A stretch of DNA of 64,000 bases, from positions 1 to 64,000 of IMG/VR virus record IMGVR_UViG_3300042545_000634; one strand, given 5' to 3'. The notes beneath the pieces were generated by a model. The model was not told the origin of the DNA, did no database searches, and worked only from the letters and a program-made list of their open reading frames with translations. A program made the translations under genes and the position numbers. Below are positions 32,065 to 40,875 of the stretch, piece by piece. Positions within the stretch are counted from its first letter, which is position 1, and every line of letters begins with the position of its first letter. The stretch is from a virus.

Positions 32065-32711
32065 TGGGTCTACGCCGTAGGAATAGAGGATCACGCGCTG
32101 ATACTCGTCGTGGTGAATTGTCACCCGCTGAAATTGCAAAGCATGGACCACAAAAGCCTGATGATGGGTTTTCTATACGCACATCTGGTCGTGGTGCAGG
32201 TGGTCCTGCTCGTAATGTTCTTTCTGTTGGTTATGCACCCGAATCAGGTCGCGGGGCTGAAGTTCCAGTAGACCCCTCTGAACCTGCAACTACCCAACTT
32301 CTTGACTTTAACCGACGAAACGCAGATGTACTGGGTTCCCCAGGCGCAAATATGATTCAAGGTGGCTGGCATGACCCGTCAACTGGCATTGTCCAGCAAG
32401 ATACCTCTGTAGCACTACCAAAAACTGCTGGTGGTCTTGAAGCCGCTATGCAAATTGGGGCATTGGGTCGTCAAGATTCCATAGGGAATGTTGGCCCTAA
32501 TGCCAAAACCCCATATATCGGTGACATAAAAATCCCTACGCACCTACATCCAGAGCAATTTTGGCATGAGGGAACTTCACCCCTTGTGACAGACAAGGGC
32601 ATTGACCCCACATCGGGACGACGCCGTGTAAGCATTCTTCCACCTCGTCAAGAAATGGTCGGCGTAGAAGCATCAATTTTAGCCGAACAACTCGGATTAC
32701 CTAAGGATTAA
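32064..32711 (+). CDS. Hypothetical virion-associated protein
   Basis: 215 aa, Pro/Gly/Arg-rich with a very basic start (MGLRRRNRGSRADTRRGE). It reads like a disordered minor virion or head-internal protein. It directly precedes the portal gene. Confidence 0.5.
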   Translation: MGLRRRNRGSRADTRRGELSPAEIAKHGPQKPDDGFSIRTSGRGAGGPARNVLSVGYAPESGRGAEVPVDPSEPATTQLLDFNRRNADVLGSPGANMIQGGWHDPSTGIVQQDTSVALPKTAGGLEAAMQIGALGRQDSIGNVGPNAKTPYIGDIKIPTHLHPEQFWHEGTSPLVTDKGIDPTSGRRRVSILPPRQEMVGVEASILAEQLGLPKD

Positions 32712-32716
32712 CCCCA

Positions 32717-34390
32717 ATGCCCGTTGACTTTTGGTCACCATCCTATAGAGCATCATCCAGTGACCTCACGGTTTCTATCTCGCCTTTGGGCTTGGTGGAA
32801 TTAGCCGATGAGGAATTTGAAGTACATGGACCGCGCCTAAACCGCTATTCATCGTGCTGGGCATGGTACCTCGGTCACCACTGGTCTTACCGTCGTGAGA
32901 TGGGCGAACAGAACATCACGATGAACTATGTCCGCACCATGTCGGACTACATCACTAACTTCTGCTTTGGTAAGGGTATCCAGTTCAAAACGCCAGAACA
33001 GAACGCAGCCATTATTCCGCATTTGCTACAAACAGTATGGGAACAACATAACTCTAAGCACTATGTCTTATGGGAAATGGGTCAATTGGCTGGTGTAACT
33101 GGTGACTGCTTCGTCAAAGTCGCCTACGAAGAACCCTTTATTGACTCTGCTGGTATTACCCATGCTGGTCGTATCCGTATTATCCCGCTGAACCCAGCGC
33201 ATTGTTTCCCCGAGTATCACCCACACGACCGTGATCGCATCCTGCGGTTCAAGTTGAAGTACCGCTTTTGGGGCACCAGCCCTGAGGGCACCCGTCAGGT
33301 GTACACCTTTACCGAAATCCTGACTGAGGATTCCGTAGAGCAGTACATTAATGATGAACTGATTGATCAGTACGACAATGCAATTGGTGTTATCCCGATT
33401 GTCCATATCCCTAACATGACTATCTCGTCATCACCATGGGGTCAGTCAGACATTTGGGACATCATCTCTCTGAACCGCGAACTAAACGAAAAGATGACCG
33501 AAGTATCGGACATCATCAACTACCACGCCGCACCAGTCACTATCATCACTGGCGCCAAGGCAAGCCAGTTGGAGCGTGGACCTAAGAAGGTCTGGGCTGG
33601 TCTTCCTAAGGAAGCCAGTGTGTTCAACCTTGAATCCAGCGGAAACATGGCTGGTGCACTGGAATACATTCAGTTCATTAAGCGCGCCATGCATGAAATT
33701 ACTGGCGTACCTGAAACAGCCTTAGGTCAGTTCCAACCAGTCTCTAATACATCAGGCGTGGCATTGGCTATCCAATACCAGCCAATGATGAATAAGTACA
33801 ACCAAAAGAAGATTCACTTCACTAAGGGTCTAGAAAAGATCAATGAAGTAATCATCCGTACTGCGGCTGTCTTTGAATCGCAAATGCTTCAGTACAACCC
33901 AAGCCTTGCGGCAATGCCCGAACCTGACCAGGCATACGAACTTGACCCCGCCGACCCCGTTACCTACCAGACTCAAGTCCACTGGCCTGAGCCATTGCCT
34001 GTTGATGTTCTTATCAAACTTAACGAAGTTCAAGCCAAGATGGCTCTTGGTTTAGAATCCAAGGAAGGTGCATTGCGCGCTCTTGGTGAAGAGTTCCCAC
34101 GAGAGAAATTGCTTGAAATCTTTGAGGAATTGCGTGACGACGCATTGGACCAAGGTGCACTAGATATGGTGCGCGCTCAAATACAACAGGCAGTAATGAT
34201 TACTACTGGTATTTTCCCCGGACAAGGTGGAGAGAATAGTGTAGTATCTGGTGGTGAAAACACAGCCGAAGGACAAGCAGGTCCTCCTATGGGAGAGATC
34301 GGTGACGCCGAAGGACAGATGATTAACAACATAATCCAACGAGCATACGGAGCAAGGCTTGCCCAGCGTCGTGTGCCCGACGAAGAATAA
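32717..34390 (+). CDS. Portal protein
   Basis: 557 aa, fits the dodecameric head-tail portal of the SPP1 gp6/phi29-like fold. A clip/stem/wing order is suggested by a Trp/Tyr-rich N-terminal part, long central helices and VPETALGQFQPVSNTSGVAL, a stretch characteristic of portals (E-T-A-x-x-x-x-x...SG). The C-terminal helices (crown) end in an acidic tail. Its place next to the scaffold and major capsid genes supports the call. Confidence 0.88.
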   Translation: MPVDFWSPSYRASSSDLTVSISPLGLVELADEEFEVHGPRLNRYSSCWAWYLGHHWSYRREMGEQNITMNYVRTMSDYITNFCFGKGIQFKTPEQNAAIIPHLLQTVWEQHNSKHYVLWEMGQLAGVTGDCFVKVAYEEPFIDSAGITHAGRIRIIPLNPAHCFPEYHPHDRDRILRFKLKYRFWGTSPEGTRQVYTFTEILTEDSVEQYINDELIDQYDNAIGVIPIVHIPNMTISSSPWGQSDIWDIISLNRELNEKMTEVSDIINYHAAPVTIITGAKASQLERGPKKVWAGLPKEASVFNLESSGNMAGALEYIQFIKRAMHEITGVPETALGQFQPVSNTSGVALAIQYQPMMNKYNQKKIHFTKGLEKINEVIIRTAAVFESQMLQYNPSLAAMPEPDQAYELDPADPVTYQTQVHWPEPLPVDVLIKLNEVQAKMALGLESKEGALRALGEEFPREKLLEIFEELRDDALDQGALDMVRAQIQQAVMITTGIFPGQGGENSVVSGGENTAEGQAGPPMGEIGDAEGQMINNIIQRAYGARLAQRRVPDEE

Positions 34391-34443
34391 AACCGTTATT
34401 TAACAATTGCTAATAAAAGCCCAACAACAAAGAGGTAAGGAAA

Positions 34444-35229
34444 ATGAGTAACGCCTTTAATGGTGACGGGATTATGATCCCCGTTGAAAGCACACCCCAA
34501 GAACAGCAAACCCCCAAGACTGAGGGTCGCGTGTTCTCTGAGACTGAGGTTGAAGCAATTCGCCGTCAGGAGAAGGACAAGTTGTACCGACGCGTTGAAG
34601 ACGCTGACGGTCGTGTCAAGACCCTTGAGGAGCAATTGAGCATCATCGCTCAGGAGCGCGAAGCCGCTCGCAAAGAAGCCGATGAGCGCGCCAAGACTGA
34701 GGCTGAAATCCTCCGCCAGCGCGAAATCCAAGAACTCAGCGCAAAAGAACTCCTCGCCAAGCGCGAAGATGAGTTCAACCAACGCATTAACCAGGTTGAG
34801 CAGGAATGGCGTTCCAAGTTTGAAGACATGGAACAACAGCGCCAGGTGCAGGAAGCGCTTCTTGAAAAAGAACGCCGCATCCAGCAAATTGAGTCTTATC
34901 GTCAGCGTCGTTTGACGGAAGAACAAGAAACAATTATCCCGGAATTGATTGACCTCATTGCGGGTAATAGTGAAGAAGATATTGAAAACAGTATTGCAGT
35001 ACTTCGTGATCGTAGTAGTGCTATAATTGAATCAATCCAACAGGCAACCTCACAAAGTGGTCGTCTGCGGGGACCGCAGGTAACTGCGCCCCCGACTGGG
35101 CCAATGGACAACCAACAGGAATACCAAACGATGTCTGCGGATGATATCCGTAATATGCCGATGGATCAGTACACGAAAATGCGCGAACGGCTCATGCAAG
35201 CGACTCGGAACTCCCGAGGCCGTTTCTAA
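34444..35229 (+). CDS. Capsid scaffolding protein
   Basis: 261 aa. Residues about 30-170 are a continuous Glu/Arg/Gln-rich coiled coil (EAIRRQEKDKLYRRVEDAD and on), followed by a helical segment and a short basic end (NSRGRF). Composition, size and position between portal and major capsid are typical of an internal scaffold. No protease motif is seen in it or next to it. Confidence 0.85.
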   Translation: MSNAFNGDGIMIPVESTPQEQQTPKTEGRVFSETEVEAIRRQEKDKLYRRVEDADGRVKTLEEQLSIIAQEREAARKEADERAKTEAEILRQREIQELSAKELLAKREDEFNQRINQVEQEWRSKFEDMEQQRQVQEALLEKERRIQQIESYRQRRLTEEQETIIPELIDLIAGNSEEDIENSIAVLRDRSSAIIESIQQATSQSGRLRGPQVTAPPTGPMDNQQEYQTMSADDIRNMPMDQYTKMRERLMQATRNSRGRF

Positions 35230-35272
35230 AACCAAATAACCCAACAACTAACTATCCACGGAGGATATTAAA

Positions 35273-36382
35273 ATGGCCCTTCCCGCCCCAGTAGGAGGTG
35301 CGATTACCGGAGCAGGTCTTGGTTCAATTACCACGACCGGTTATTCCAGTGACGCAACTCTTTCACCCGCAATTCAACAAATTTGGTCCAAGGAAATCTT
35401 GTTCCAAGCCATGCCAGTTCTGCGCTTTGAGCAGTTCGCAGTAAAGAAGACCGAATTGGGCGTTCAGCCTGGTTTGACCATCAACTTCATGCGATACAAC
35501 AACCTCAGCGTTGACGAATCAGCAGGCGCCACGCTCACTGAAGGTGTGCGTATGGAGCCTGTCGCATTGTCAGCAAGCCAGATTCAGATCACAGTGACCG
35601 AACATGGTCAGGCAGTTGCCGTTACGGAACTCTTGCTTAATGCGGCATTTGACGATGTCATGGCTTCGTCTTCACGCTTGCTCGGTCGCCACATGGCACA
35701 GAGCATGGACATCCAGGCCCGTAACACGCTGTACAAGGCTGGCGTTCCTTTCGGTGGCGGCTCTGCTGTCGCTCCGTCAGTTGTCTTCGGTCGCACCGCC
35801 GCTTCGGCTCGTGGCGCACTCAGCCCGTACGACGCTGGTACCCTCGGCTCGGCTTCTGCACCTGGCTACCTCTCGCCTGCTTCCATCAAGGACGCAGTTG
35901 AAGTTCTTGCTGGTCAGAACATCCCGCGTTTGGGCGACACCTATGTCTGCTTCGTTCACCCCGCACAGGCTCGTTCGCTCCGCGACTGGCCCGAATTCAT
36001 TGAAGTCACGAAGTACGCCGCACCTGGCAACTTCATGCTCGGTGAAATCGGTCGTATCTACGATGTCGTGTTCATTGAAACCACGCAGGTCAAGAAGGGC
36101 TTGGACGCAACTGCGTCTGGCGCCCCGTTGTACGAACTTGGCGCAACCCTTGACAGCAACGCTTCGGCGGGCTTCCAAGAGAACGCTGACGCTTACAACG
36201 CCATCATGATCGGTGACAACGCATTTGGTCACGCCATTGCATTGCCAGTGGAACTCCGTGACGGTGGTGTCATTGACTTCGGTCGTGAACACGGTTTGGC
36301 TTGGTACGCAATTTGGGGCTTCGGAGTTATTACTCACGAATCCCGCGTTGTTATCAACACCCTCGGTGGTTCAATTTCCTGA
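35273..36382 (+). CDS. Major capsid protein
   Basis: 369 aa, probably HK97-fold of the N4 gp56-like group: IQQIWSKEILFQAMPVLRFEQFA, then a PGLTINFMRYNNL strand, an EGVRMEP loop, and AARNTLYKAG-type helix. It builds the icosahedral head. GGAGG precedes the ATG and a strong terminator follows, so it is likely highly expressed. No extra decoration gene is obvious beyond 36467. Confidence 0.9.
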   Translation: MALPAPVGGAITGAGLGSITTTGYSSDATLSPAIQQIWSKEILFQAMPVLRFEQFAVKKTELGVQPGLTINFMRYNNLSVDESAGATLTEGVRMEPVALSASQIQITVTEHGQAVAVTELLLNAAFDDVMASSSRLLGRHMAQSMDIQARNTLYKAGVPFGGGSAVAPSVVFGRTAASARGALSPYDAGTLGSASAPGYLSPASIKDAVEVLAGQNIPRLGDTYVCFVHPAQARSLRDWPEFIEVTKYAAPGNFMLGEIGRIYDVVFIETTQVKKGLDATASGAPLYELGATLDSNASAGFQENADAYNAIMIGDNAFGHAIALPVELRDGGVIDFGREHGLAWYAIWGFGVITHESRVVINTLGGSIS

Positions 36383-36406
36383 TTCTTAGAATCAAACTAA
36401 TGTTGG

Positions 36407-36430
36407 TGGTGGGGGAGAAATCCCCCACCA
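36407..36430 (+). terminator. Strong hairpin after the major capsid gene
   Basis: Perfect 10-bp stem TGGTGGGGGA / TCCCCCACCA with a GAAA tetraloop, followed by TTAATAATTT. The stem lies 25 nt past the capsid stop codon. It probably terminates or stabilises the capsid mRNA; the following T content is only partial. Confidence 0.75.
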
Positions 36431-36466
36431 TTAATAATTTCATAAAACAAACAATAGGAGAAACCC

Positions 36467-36736
36467 ATGACATCGCGTAAAAATACGATGGCTTTTGCAG
36501 AACAACAAGATGACATTGATGAAGCAGTGGAAGTCTTGGAACAAACACCTAAGGCAGTAGCACCAGCCACTGCAAGTAACTCTGATGACAACTTCGTTGT
36601 TGCCCGCGTTAAGGGAACATGGAAGATGTATTGGGGTCGCACTACTTTTGATTTTGTAGATGGTAAGCGCTACAAACTCCCCCGTGACTTGTACGACTAC
36701 CTCGTTCGTCACTCCAACATCTACGACACCGTTTGA
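36467..36736 (+). CDS. Hypothetical small virion protein
   Basis: 89 aa: an acidic helix (DDIDEAVEVLEQT) then a compact C-terminal segment with GTWKMYWGRTTFDFVDGKRY. It is right after the capsid gene behind AGGAG. A head decoration or completion role is plausible only from position. Confidence 0.5.
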   Translation: MTSRKNTMAFAEQQDDIDEAVEVLEQTPKAVAPATASNSDDNFVVARVKGTWKMYWGRTTFDFVDGKRYKLPRDLYDYLVRHSNIYDTV

Positions 36737-36744
36737 GGTAACTA

Positions 36745-38190
36745 ATGGCACTGATCGTCCCCAACGCTACTGCGACAGGGTCTTCTAACAAGTATTCAAA
36801 CATTAACCAAGCCGAACCCGACTCGGTTGACTTTGAAGCACTTGGGAACACTCTGAACTATATCCGTAGTGGCGGTGGGGTTACGGTTGCAGATGGCAAC
36901 ACAGTAAATGTTGCCGCTGGTGTAGCCATTATTAATGGAGTGCCCTACTCTTTTGCGGCGGACAATTTTCTCTCCACCCAAGCCACTCAGACACGGTTTG
37001 ACCTTGTTGTGGTTCGTCTAGCAGGAAGTACCGCCGCACTTACGGTGGTAGCGGGCGTTGAGAACGATACTAACCCTACGCTCCCACAGAGTACTAACAC
37101 TCTTGCTAGTGGAACTAGTCCTTTAGTTGGTTCTAATTATTACCCAAGTACTGATGCTCTGATTGCGACTGTATATCGTATCCCATCGGGTTCCTTAACT
37201 GACGCAAATATTGTGGACAAGCGCATCATAAACTCAGCGCCCGTTACCTATGCATCTGCGTCTGCTCCTACAACTAATGCTAAGGATGTCATTGGAGATA
37301 CTGTTATCTCTGGTGGCGTTACTTATGTTAGAACGACCTCGGGTGGCTGGTCGGCATTGTCAACAACGGTTGATGTTGAAGGAGCAAAGATTCCCATTGG
37401 TGGCATTTTTGCCTTTGCTGGTACGCATAACACCACCGCCTCCCCAAACGCCGCTTTTTATCTTGAGTGTAACGGTCAGGGATTATCTAAGAGTGGCGAA
37501 TCTAATAAATATCTATCATTATTTAATGCTATTGGTTATTCTTTTCCTAATCCATCTACTGGTTTATTCCCAACTAGTGGAGATACTTTTTACTTACCAA
37601 ACTTAACTGGTGAAACTGGTGTAGTTGGGGCAACCTCAGCAGAAATCAGTACTAACGGTAAGGTAGCCAGTTCAGCAAATACGGCTACCCTAGACCTCGC
37701 TAAACTTCCCGCCCACGACCATACATACAGCACCGTTGTTGGTAACAAATCTGGAACAACGAGTTTTGGTAATATTACTGGTAACCCTGCAACTAACTAC
37801 TCTTTAACTGGGAGTATGTCTGGTACTGGACATGCTCACTATACCTATGGTGGTGTACCAGGTGGTACTAAGTATTTTGCTATCAGATCATCAATTCCGC
37901 TAAATACACCCCACTATGAAGCGGATTATTATCCTGGTAATTACGGTGGTACTGGAATGGTTCTTACATCAGATTCACCTACGGACATTACAACTGGCAC
38001 TACTAGTTCTGGTGGCACCCCCACAGTTACACTACCAACATCAGTTAATATTACTGTTCCTGTTGGTAGTACAACTACTACTATTGATGTGGGTACTGTT
38101 GCAGGTACTACGGCCCCTAATGGTTCTACTAGTGCATTCAGTATCCTTTCTAAAAGCATTCGCGTTCGCTGGTTTATTCGCCACACATGA
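36745..38190 (+). CDS. Collar-domain fibre protein
   Basis: 481 aa. After a beta-rich N-terminal part comes a phage tail-collar domain (GGIFAFAG ... FYLECNGQGLSKSGESNKY ... TSGDTFYLPNLTGE) and LPAHDHTY. The C-terminus has glycine-rich repeats and ends IRVRWFIRH, as in T4 gp12-type short fibres. It probably forms a trimeric fibre or whisker. It lies among neck genes, unusual for a fibre. Confidence 0.8.
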   Translation: MALIVPNATATGSSNKYSNINQAEPDSVDFEALGNTLNYIRSGGGVTVADGNTVNVAAGVAIINGVPYSFAADNFLSTQATQTRFDLVVVRLAGSTAALTVVAGVENDTNPTLPQSTNTLASGTSPLVGSNYYPSTDALIATVYRIPSGSLTDANIVDKRIINSAPVTYASASAPTTNAKDVIGDTVISGGVTYVRTTSGGWSALSTTVDVEGAKIPIGGIFAFAGTHNTTASPNAAFYLECNGQGLSKSGESNKYLSLFNAIGYSFPNPSTGLFPTSGDTFYLPNLTGETGVVGATSAEISTNGKVASSANTATLDLAKLPAHDHTYSTVVGNKSGTTSFGNITGNPATNYSLTGSMSGTGHAHYTYGGVPGGTKYFAIRSSIPLNTPHYEADYYPGNYGGTGMVLTSDSPTDITTGTTSSGGTPTVTLPTSVNITVPVGSTTTTIDVGTVAGTTAPNGSTSAFSILSKSIRVRWFIRHT

Positions 38191-38342
38191 GTGATACGCC
38201 TATTGAACCAATTGAAAATGTTGCCGCGGAGCAGATCATTCTGAAGCGCGGTTTTATGGTCCACCGACTGCGTGATACCCAACCTGGCGTTAATCAGGCC
38301 GCCCAAGACTCAATTCCGGGAGCAGGTTCCGGCGATCAATAG
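38187..38342 (+). CDS. Small acidic protein
   Basis: 51 aa, starting MSDTPIEPIENVAAEQIIL, with overlap to the collar-fibre stop (ATGA). Possibly a chaperone or accessory for that fibre. Unknown. Confidence 0.5.
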   Translation: MSDTPIEPIENVAAEQIILKRGFMVHRLRDTQPGVNQAAQDSIPGAGSGDQ

Positions 38343-38356
38343 TAAGATAGGTGTTC

Positions 38357-39157
38357 ATGGCAACCATCACAGATGTTGAAACAATTGCAAGAACCTATCT
38401 ACGAGATTTCCCGAAGTTCTTTCAGGTATCTTTTCCCGTAGTAGGGCGTACATATGAGTTGGGTCATATCAACATTGACACCAGCACTATTTGGGTTGCC
38501 AAGTACTCAGGCTCAGGATCAGCCTCAACATTGGCTCCCAGCGAATACACGATTGACTCCCGTAATGGTGTTGTTCGTCTGTCTAACACCCTGTCGTCAA
38601 GCACCACATTGTTAGTTGAGGGTTACTATTATGAATGGGTTACCCCAGATGATCTTTCTTTTTACGCCCAGCGCGCCGTTGAAAAACACACGGTTAACCT
38701 AAAATATAAACTTGAAGAAATGTCTGATGTTGTTATTAACGCCATCGGCATTGCCACGATCTGCGAAGCACTTTGGGCGCTAATGACTGAGTTCAGTCGT
38801 GACATTGATGTTATGACCTCAGAATCAATCCACATCCCAGCCAGCCAGCGTTTCCGTATGGTGCAAGCATTACTGGCGCAGTGGGAAGGCGAATACAAGC
38901 GACATGCCGCCGCTCTTAATATCGGCTTTGACCGTATTGAAGTGTTCACCCTTCGCCGTAACTCGCGTACCACGAACTACCTTGTTCCCTTGTACCGCCC
39001 GCGCGAACTTGGTGATTACACAATGCCTGAACGCCTATGGCCCACCATTGATGCAGGTATTGTGGAAACTGAGACTAAGGAAGAGGACCTCCGTACGGAT
39101 GTTCTTATTGACGGCGCAATTCCTACTGGATCATTCTCTAACATCGCGTATTACTGA
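38357..39157 (+). CDS. Head-tail connector (adaptor) protein
   Basis: 266 aa from ATG 38357; TAAGAT lies 8 nt upstream, so the mRNA may be leaderless. An N-terminal helical bundle and a long beta-rich C-terminal half fit an adaptor of the neck. Its position between head and sheath genes is the main support. Confidence 0.6.
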   Translation: MATITDVETIARTYLRDFPKFFQVSFPVVGRTYELGHINIDTSTIWVAKYSGSGSASTLAPSEYTIDSRNGVVRLSNTLSSSTTLLVEGYYYEWVTPDDLSFYAQRAVEKHTVNLKYKLEEMSDVVINAIGIATICEALWALMTEFSRDIDVMTSESIHIPASQRFRMVQALLAQWEGEYKRHAAALNIGFDRIEVFTLRRNSRTTNYLVPLYRPRELGDYTMPERLWPTIDAGIVETETKEEDLRTDVLIDGAIPTGSFSNIAYY

Positions 39158-39162
39158 TAGCC

Positions 39163-39702
39163 ATGGATGTCCGCAGAGAGTTATCCGTTATCAGGAAGCA
39201 TTACCGCTCATATCATTCTCAGGCTGGCGAAGCCATCGTATGGTATGAGTTTGTACCACTGGGCACTAGCGCCTCAGCATCCAGCCTCTACGATGATGTT
39301 TACGACGAAGGTACCTATGGTAATGGCGGTCGTCGCTACAAGACTGGTGTAGTCGTTCCTGTCTTGATGATTACGGAATCTGAGGATCAGAAGCGCGCTA
39401 TTCCTGAGGGTCGTCAACCCACTCAATTAACTAACTTTGTGGCATCTATTGATGACTTCCGAGCCGCTGGTATTTCTGCCCCTTGGGAATATCAAAACCG
39501 CCTTAACGACATGTTCCAGTATGACGGGCGCTATTTCAGCGTGGTGTCCTACCGAGTCCGTGGTCGCGCCCGAGATGATGTCATGCTCGTTGTTGAGGGT
39601 ATTGAGACCTACATCTCTCAGGAAATGGTTAATGATCCTGGTCCCGCGGCTTATTCAATTTCTGACCTTCCTTGGCCCACATCAATAGCAAATTTAGGAT
39701 AA
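39163..39702 (+). CDS. Head-tail completion protein
   Basis: 179 aa with a beta-barrel-like body and a preceding Arg/Tyr-rich helix (MDVRRELSVIRKHYRSYH). In the usual order (adaptor, stopper, tail completion, terminator) it fits a head stopper. Confidence 0.55.
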   Translation: MDVRRELSVIRKHYRSYHSQAGEAIVWYEFVPLGTSASASSLYDDVYDEGTYGNGGRRYKTGVVVPVLMITESEDQKRAIPEGRQPTQLTNFVASIDDFRAAGISAPWEYQNRLNDMFQYDGRYFSVVSYRVRGRARDDVMLVVEGIETYISQEMVNDPGPAAYSISDLPWPTSIANLG

Positions 39703-39765
39703 AATACATGTATTGGAGATGCGCGTCTTCAATGCACATTGCCTAGATTCTCAAAGGAGGTAGTT

Positions 39766-40173
39766 ATGTCTTTCTATACCTTTGGCATCAAATCTATGGC
39801 TTATAGAGATTCTTTAATACCTATCTCTGATGATGATCCAATTGTTCAGATGTTTGAATTCTTTAATGGTAAGAACAATAAGTTTAATAAGGCTGTCATG
39901 GACGGTATTAAAAAGTACGAAAAAGAGGCGCGCTCTAATCTAAGTATGTACCCCGAGTGGGCTGATATTGCTTCCCACCTCACGGTTGAACTCTCTACGG
40001 ATGGTCAATCACTTTCATATTCCGTACAGGGTGGCTCTGATATTGAGCAAAAGTACATGGAACTTGAGTATGGTGGTCCTAATAATGGTGCTGGTGGGCG
40101 TGTTCGTTCAATGGCAAATAGCGGAGACATTCTGGCTAAAATCCTAGACAATGCCCTAGAAGAGGTTATGTAA
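39766..40173 (+). CDS. Neck/tail completion protein
   Basis: 135 aa, ATG 39766 with a strong AAAGGAGGT. Helical N-terminal half and beta C-terminal half, consistent with an HK97 gp10-like neck protein. Just upstream is the palindrome ATACATGTAT (39705-39714). Confidence 0.5.
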   Translation: MSFYTFGIKSMAYRDSLIPISDDDPIVQMFEFFNGKNNKFNKAVMDGIKKYEKEARSNLSMYPEWADIASHLTVELSTDGQSLSYSVQGGSDIEQKYMELEYGGPNNGAGGRVRSMANSGDILAKILDNALEEVM

Positions 40174-40853
40174 TGACTAACCCCGGATTCCTTTTAGCAG
40201 AAGATGCCGCTGTAAAGGCCCGTTTCTCGGGTATGACCGTAACAGATGATAAGAATGCCGCACGACCCGTACAGGTGTTCTTCCGTTACCCTGAGGGTGA
40301 CACAGAGCGAACCTACCCATTTATTACCATTGAAATGATTGACATTGTTCATGCCTTGGATCGTCAGCATTCAGAAGTACAGTTATATGCTTCCACTAGC
40401 GGAGCCGCTTCTTTGCAATATACGGGGCCAAACGCTCTTCAATACTGGCCTAGCGAGCACTATAATTTTACACAATTTGCTGCGTCTGCTTCTATGGTTG
40501 CCACCAATGAATTTGTACCAGTAGATATCCTATATCAGGTGTCTACTTACACCCGCTCTGCATTGCATGACCGCCAACTTAGTTCTCAAATGCTCCATAG
40601 TCGCGCTCGTTTGCGTTATGGCTTTATAGATGTACCTGAGGATGGAACCATCCGCAGATTTGATCTCCTTGATTGGGTTACAGCCGACCTCCTTGACCCT
40701 GAGGCTGGCTACCGAAAGAGGATATTTAGAAAAGTGTATACTTTAAAAATGTCCGCAGAAATGACAACTACAAGTATGGTAGCCTCTAAGCGAGTTGCCA
40801 CAATTAGTAGTAGTATTTCTGATACGAACTCCAACCTGACCGAAACCTATTAA
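40173..40853 (+). CDS. Tail terminator-like protein
   Basis: 226 aa. It follows the neck genes and directly precedes the sheath, the usual place of the tail terminator/completion protein. PFITIEMIDI and a beta-rich core fit that fold in a general way. Confidence 0.55.
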   Translation: MTNPGFLLAEDAAVKARFSGMTVTDDKNAARPVQVFFRYPEGDTERTYPFITIEMIDIVHALDRQHSEVQLYASTSGAASLQYTGPNALQYWPSEHYNFTQFAASASMVATNEFVPVDILYQVSTYTRSALHDRQLSSQMLHSRARLRYGFIDVPEDGTIRRFDLLDWVTADLLDPEAGYRKRIFRKVYTLKMSAEMTTTSMVASKRVATISSSISDTNSNLTETY

Positions 40854-40875
40854 ATAATCCACTGGAGGATTACTC

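Noticed and set aside
34396-34926. Minus-strand frame with Phe/Leu-rich sequence over the scaffold gene
   Set aside because: Antisense shadow of Glu/Lys codons in the coiled coil; no ribosome binding site.
36407-36430. Attachment-site or origin interpretation of the capsid hairpin
   Set aside because: Its position 25 nt past a highly expressed gene and GAAA tetraloop fit a terminator or mRNA stabiliser.
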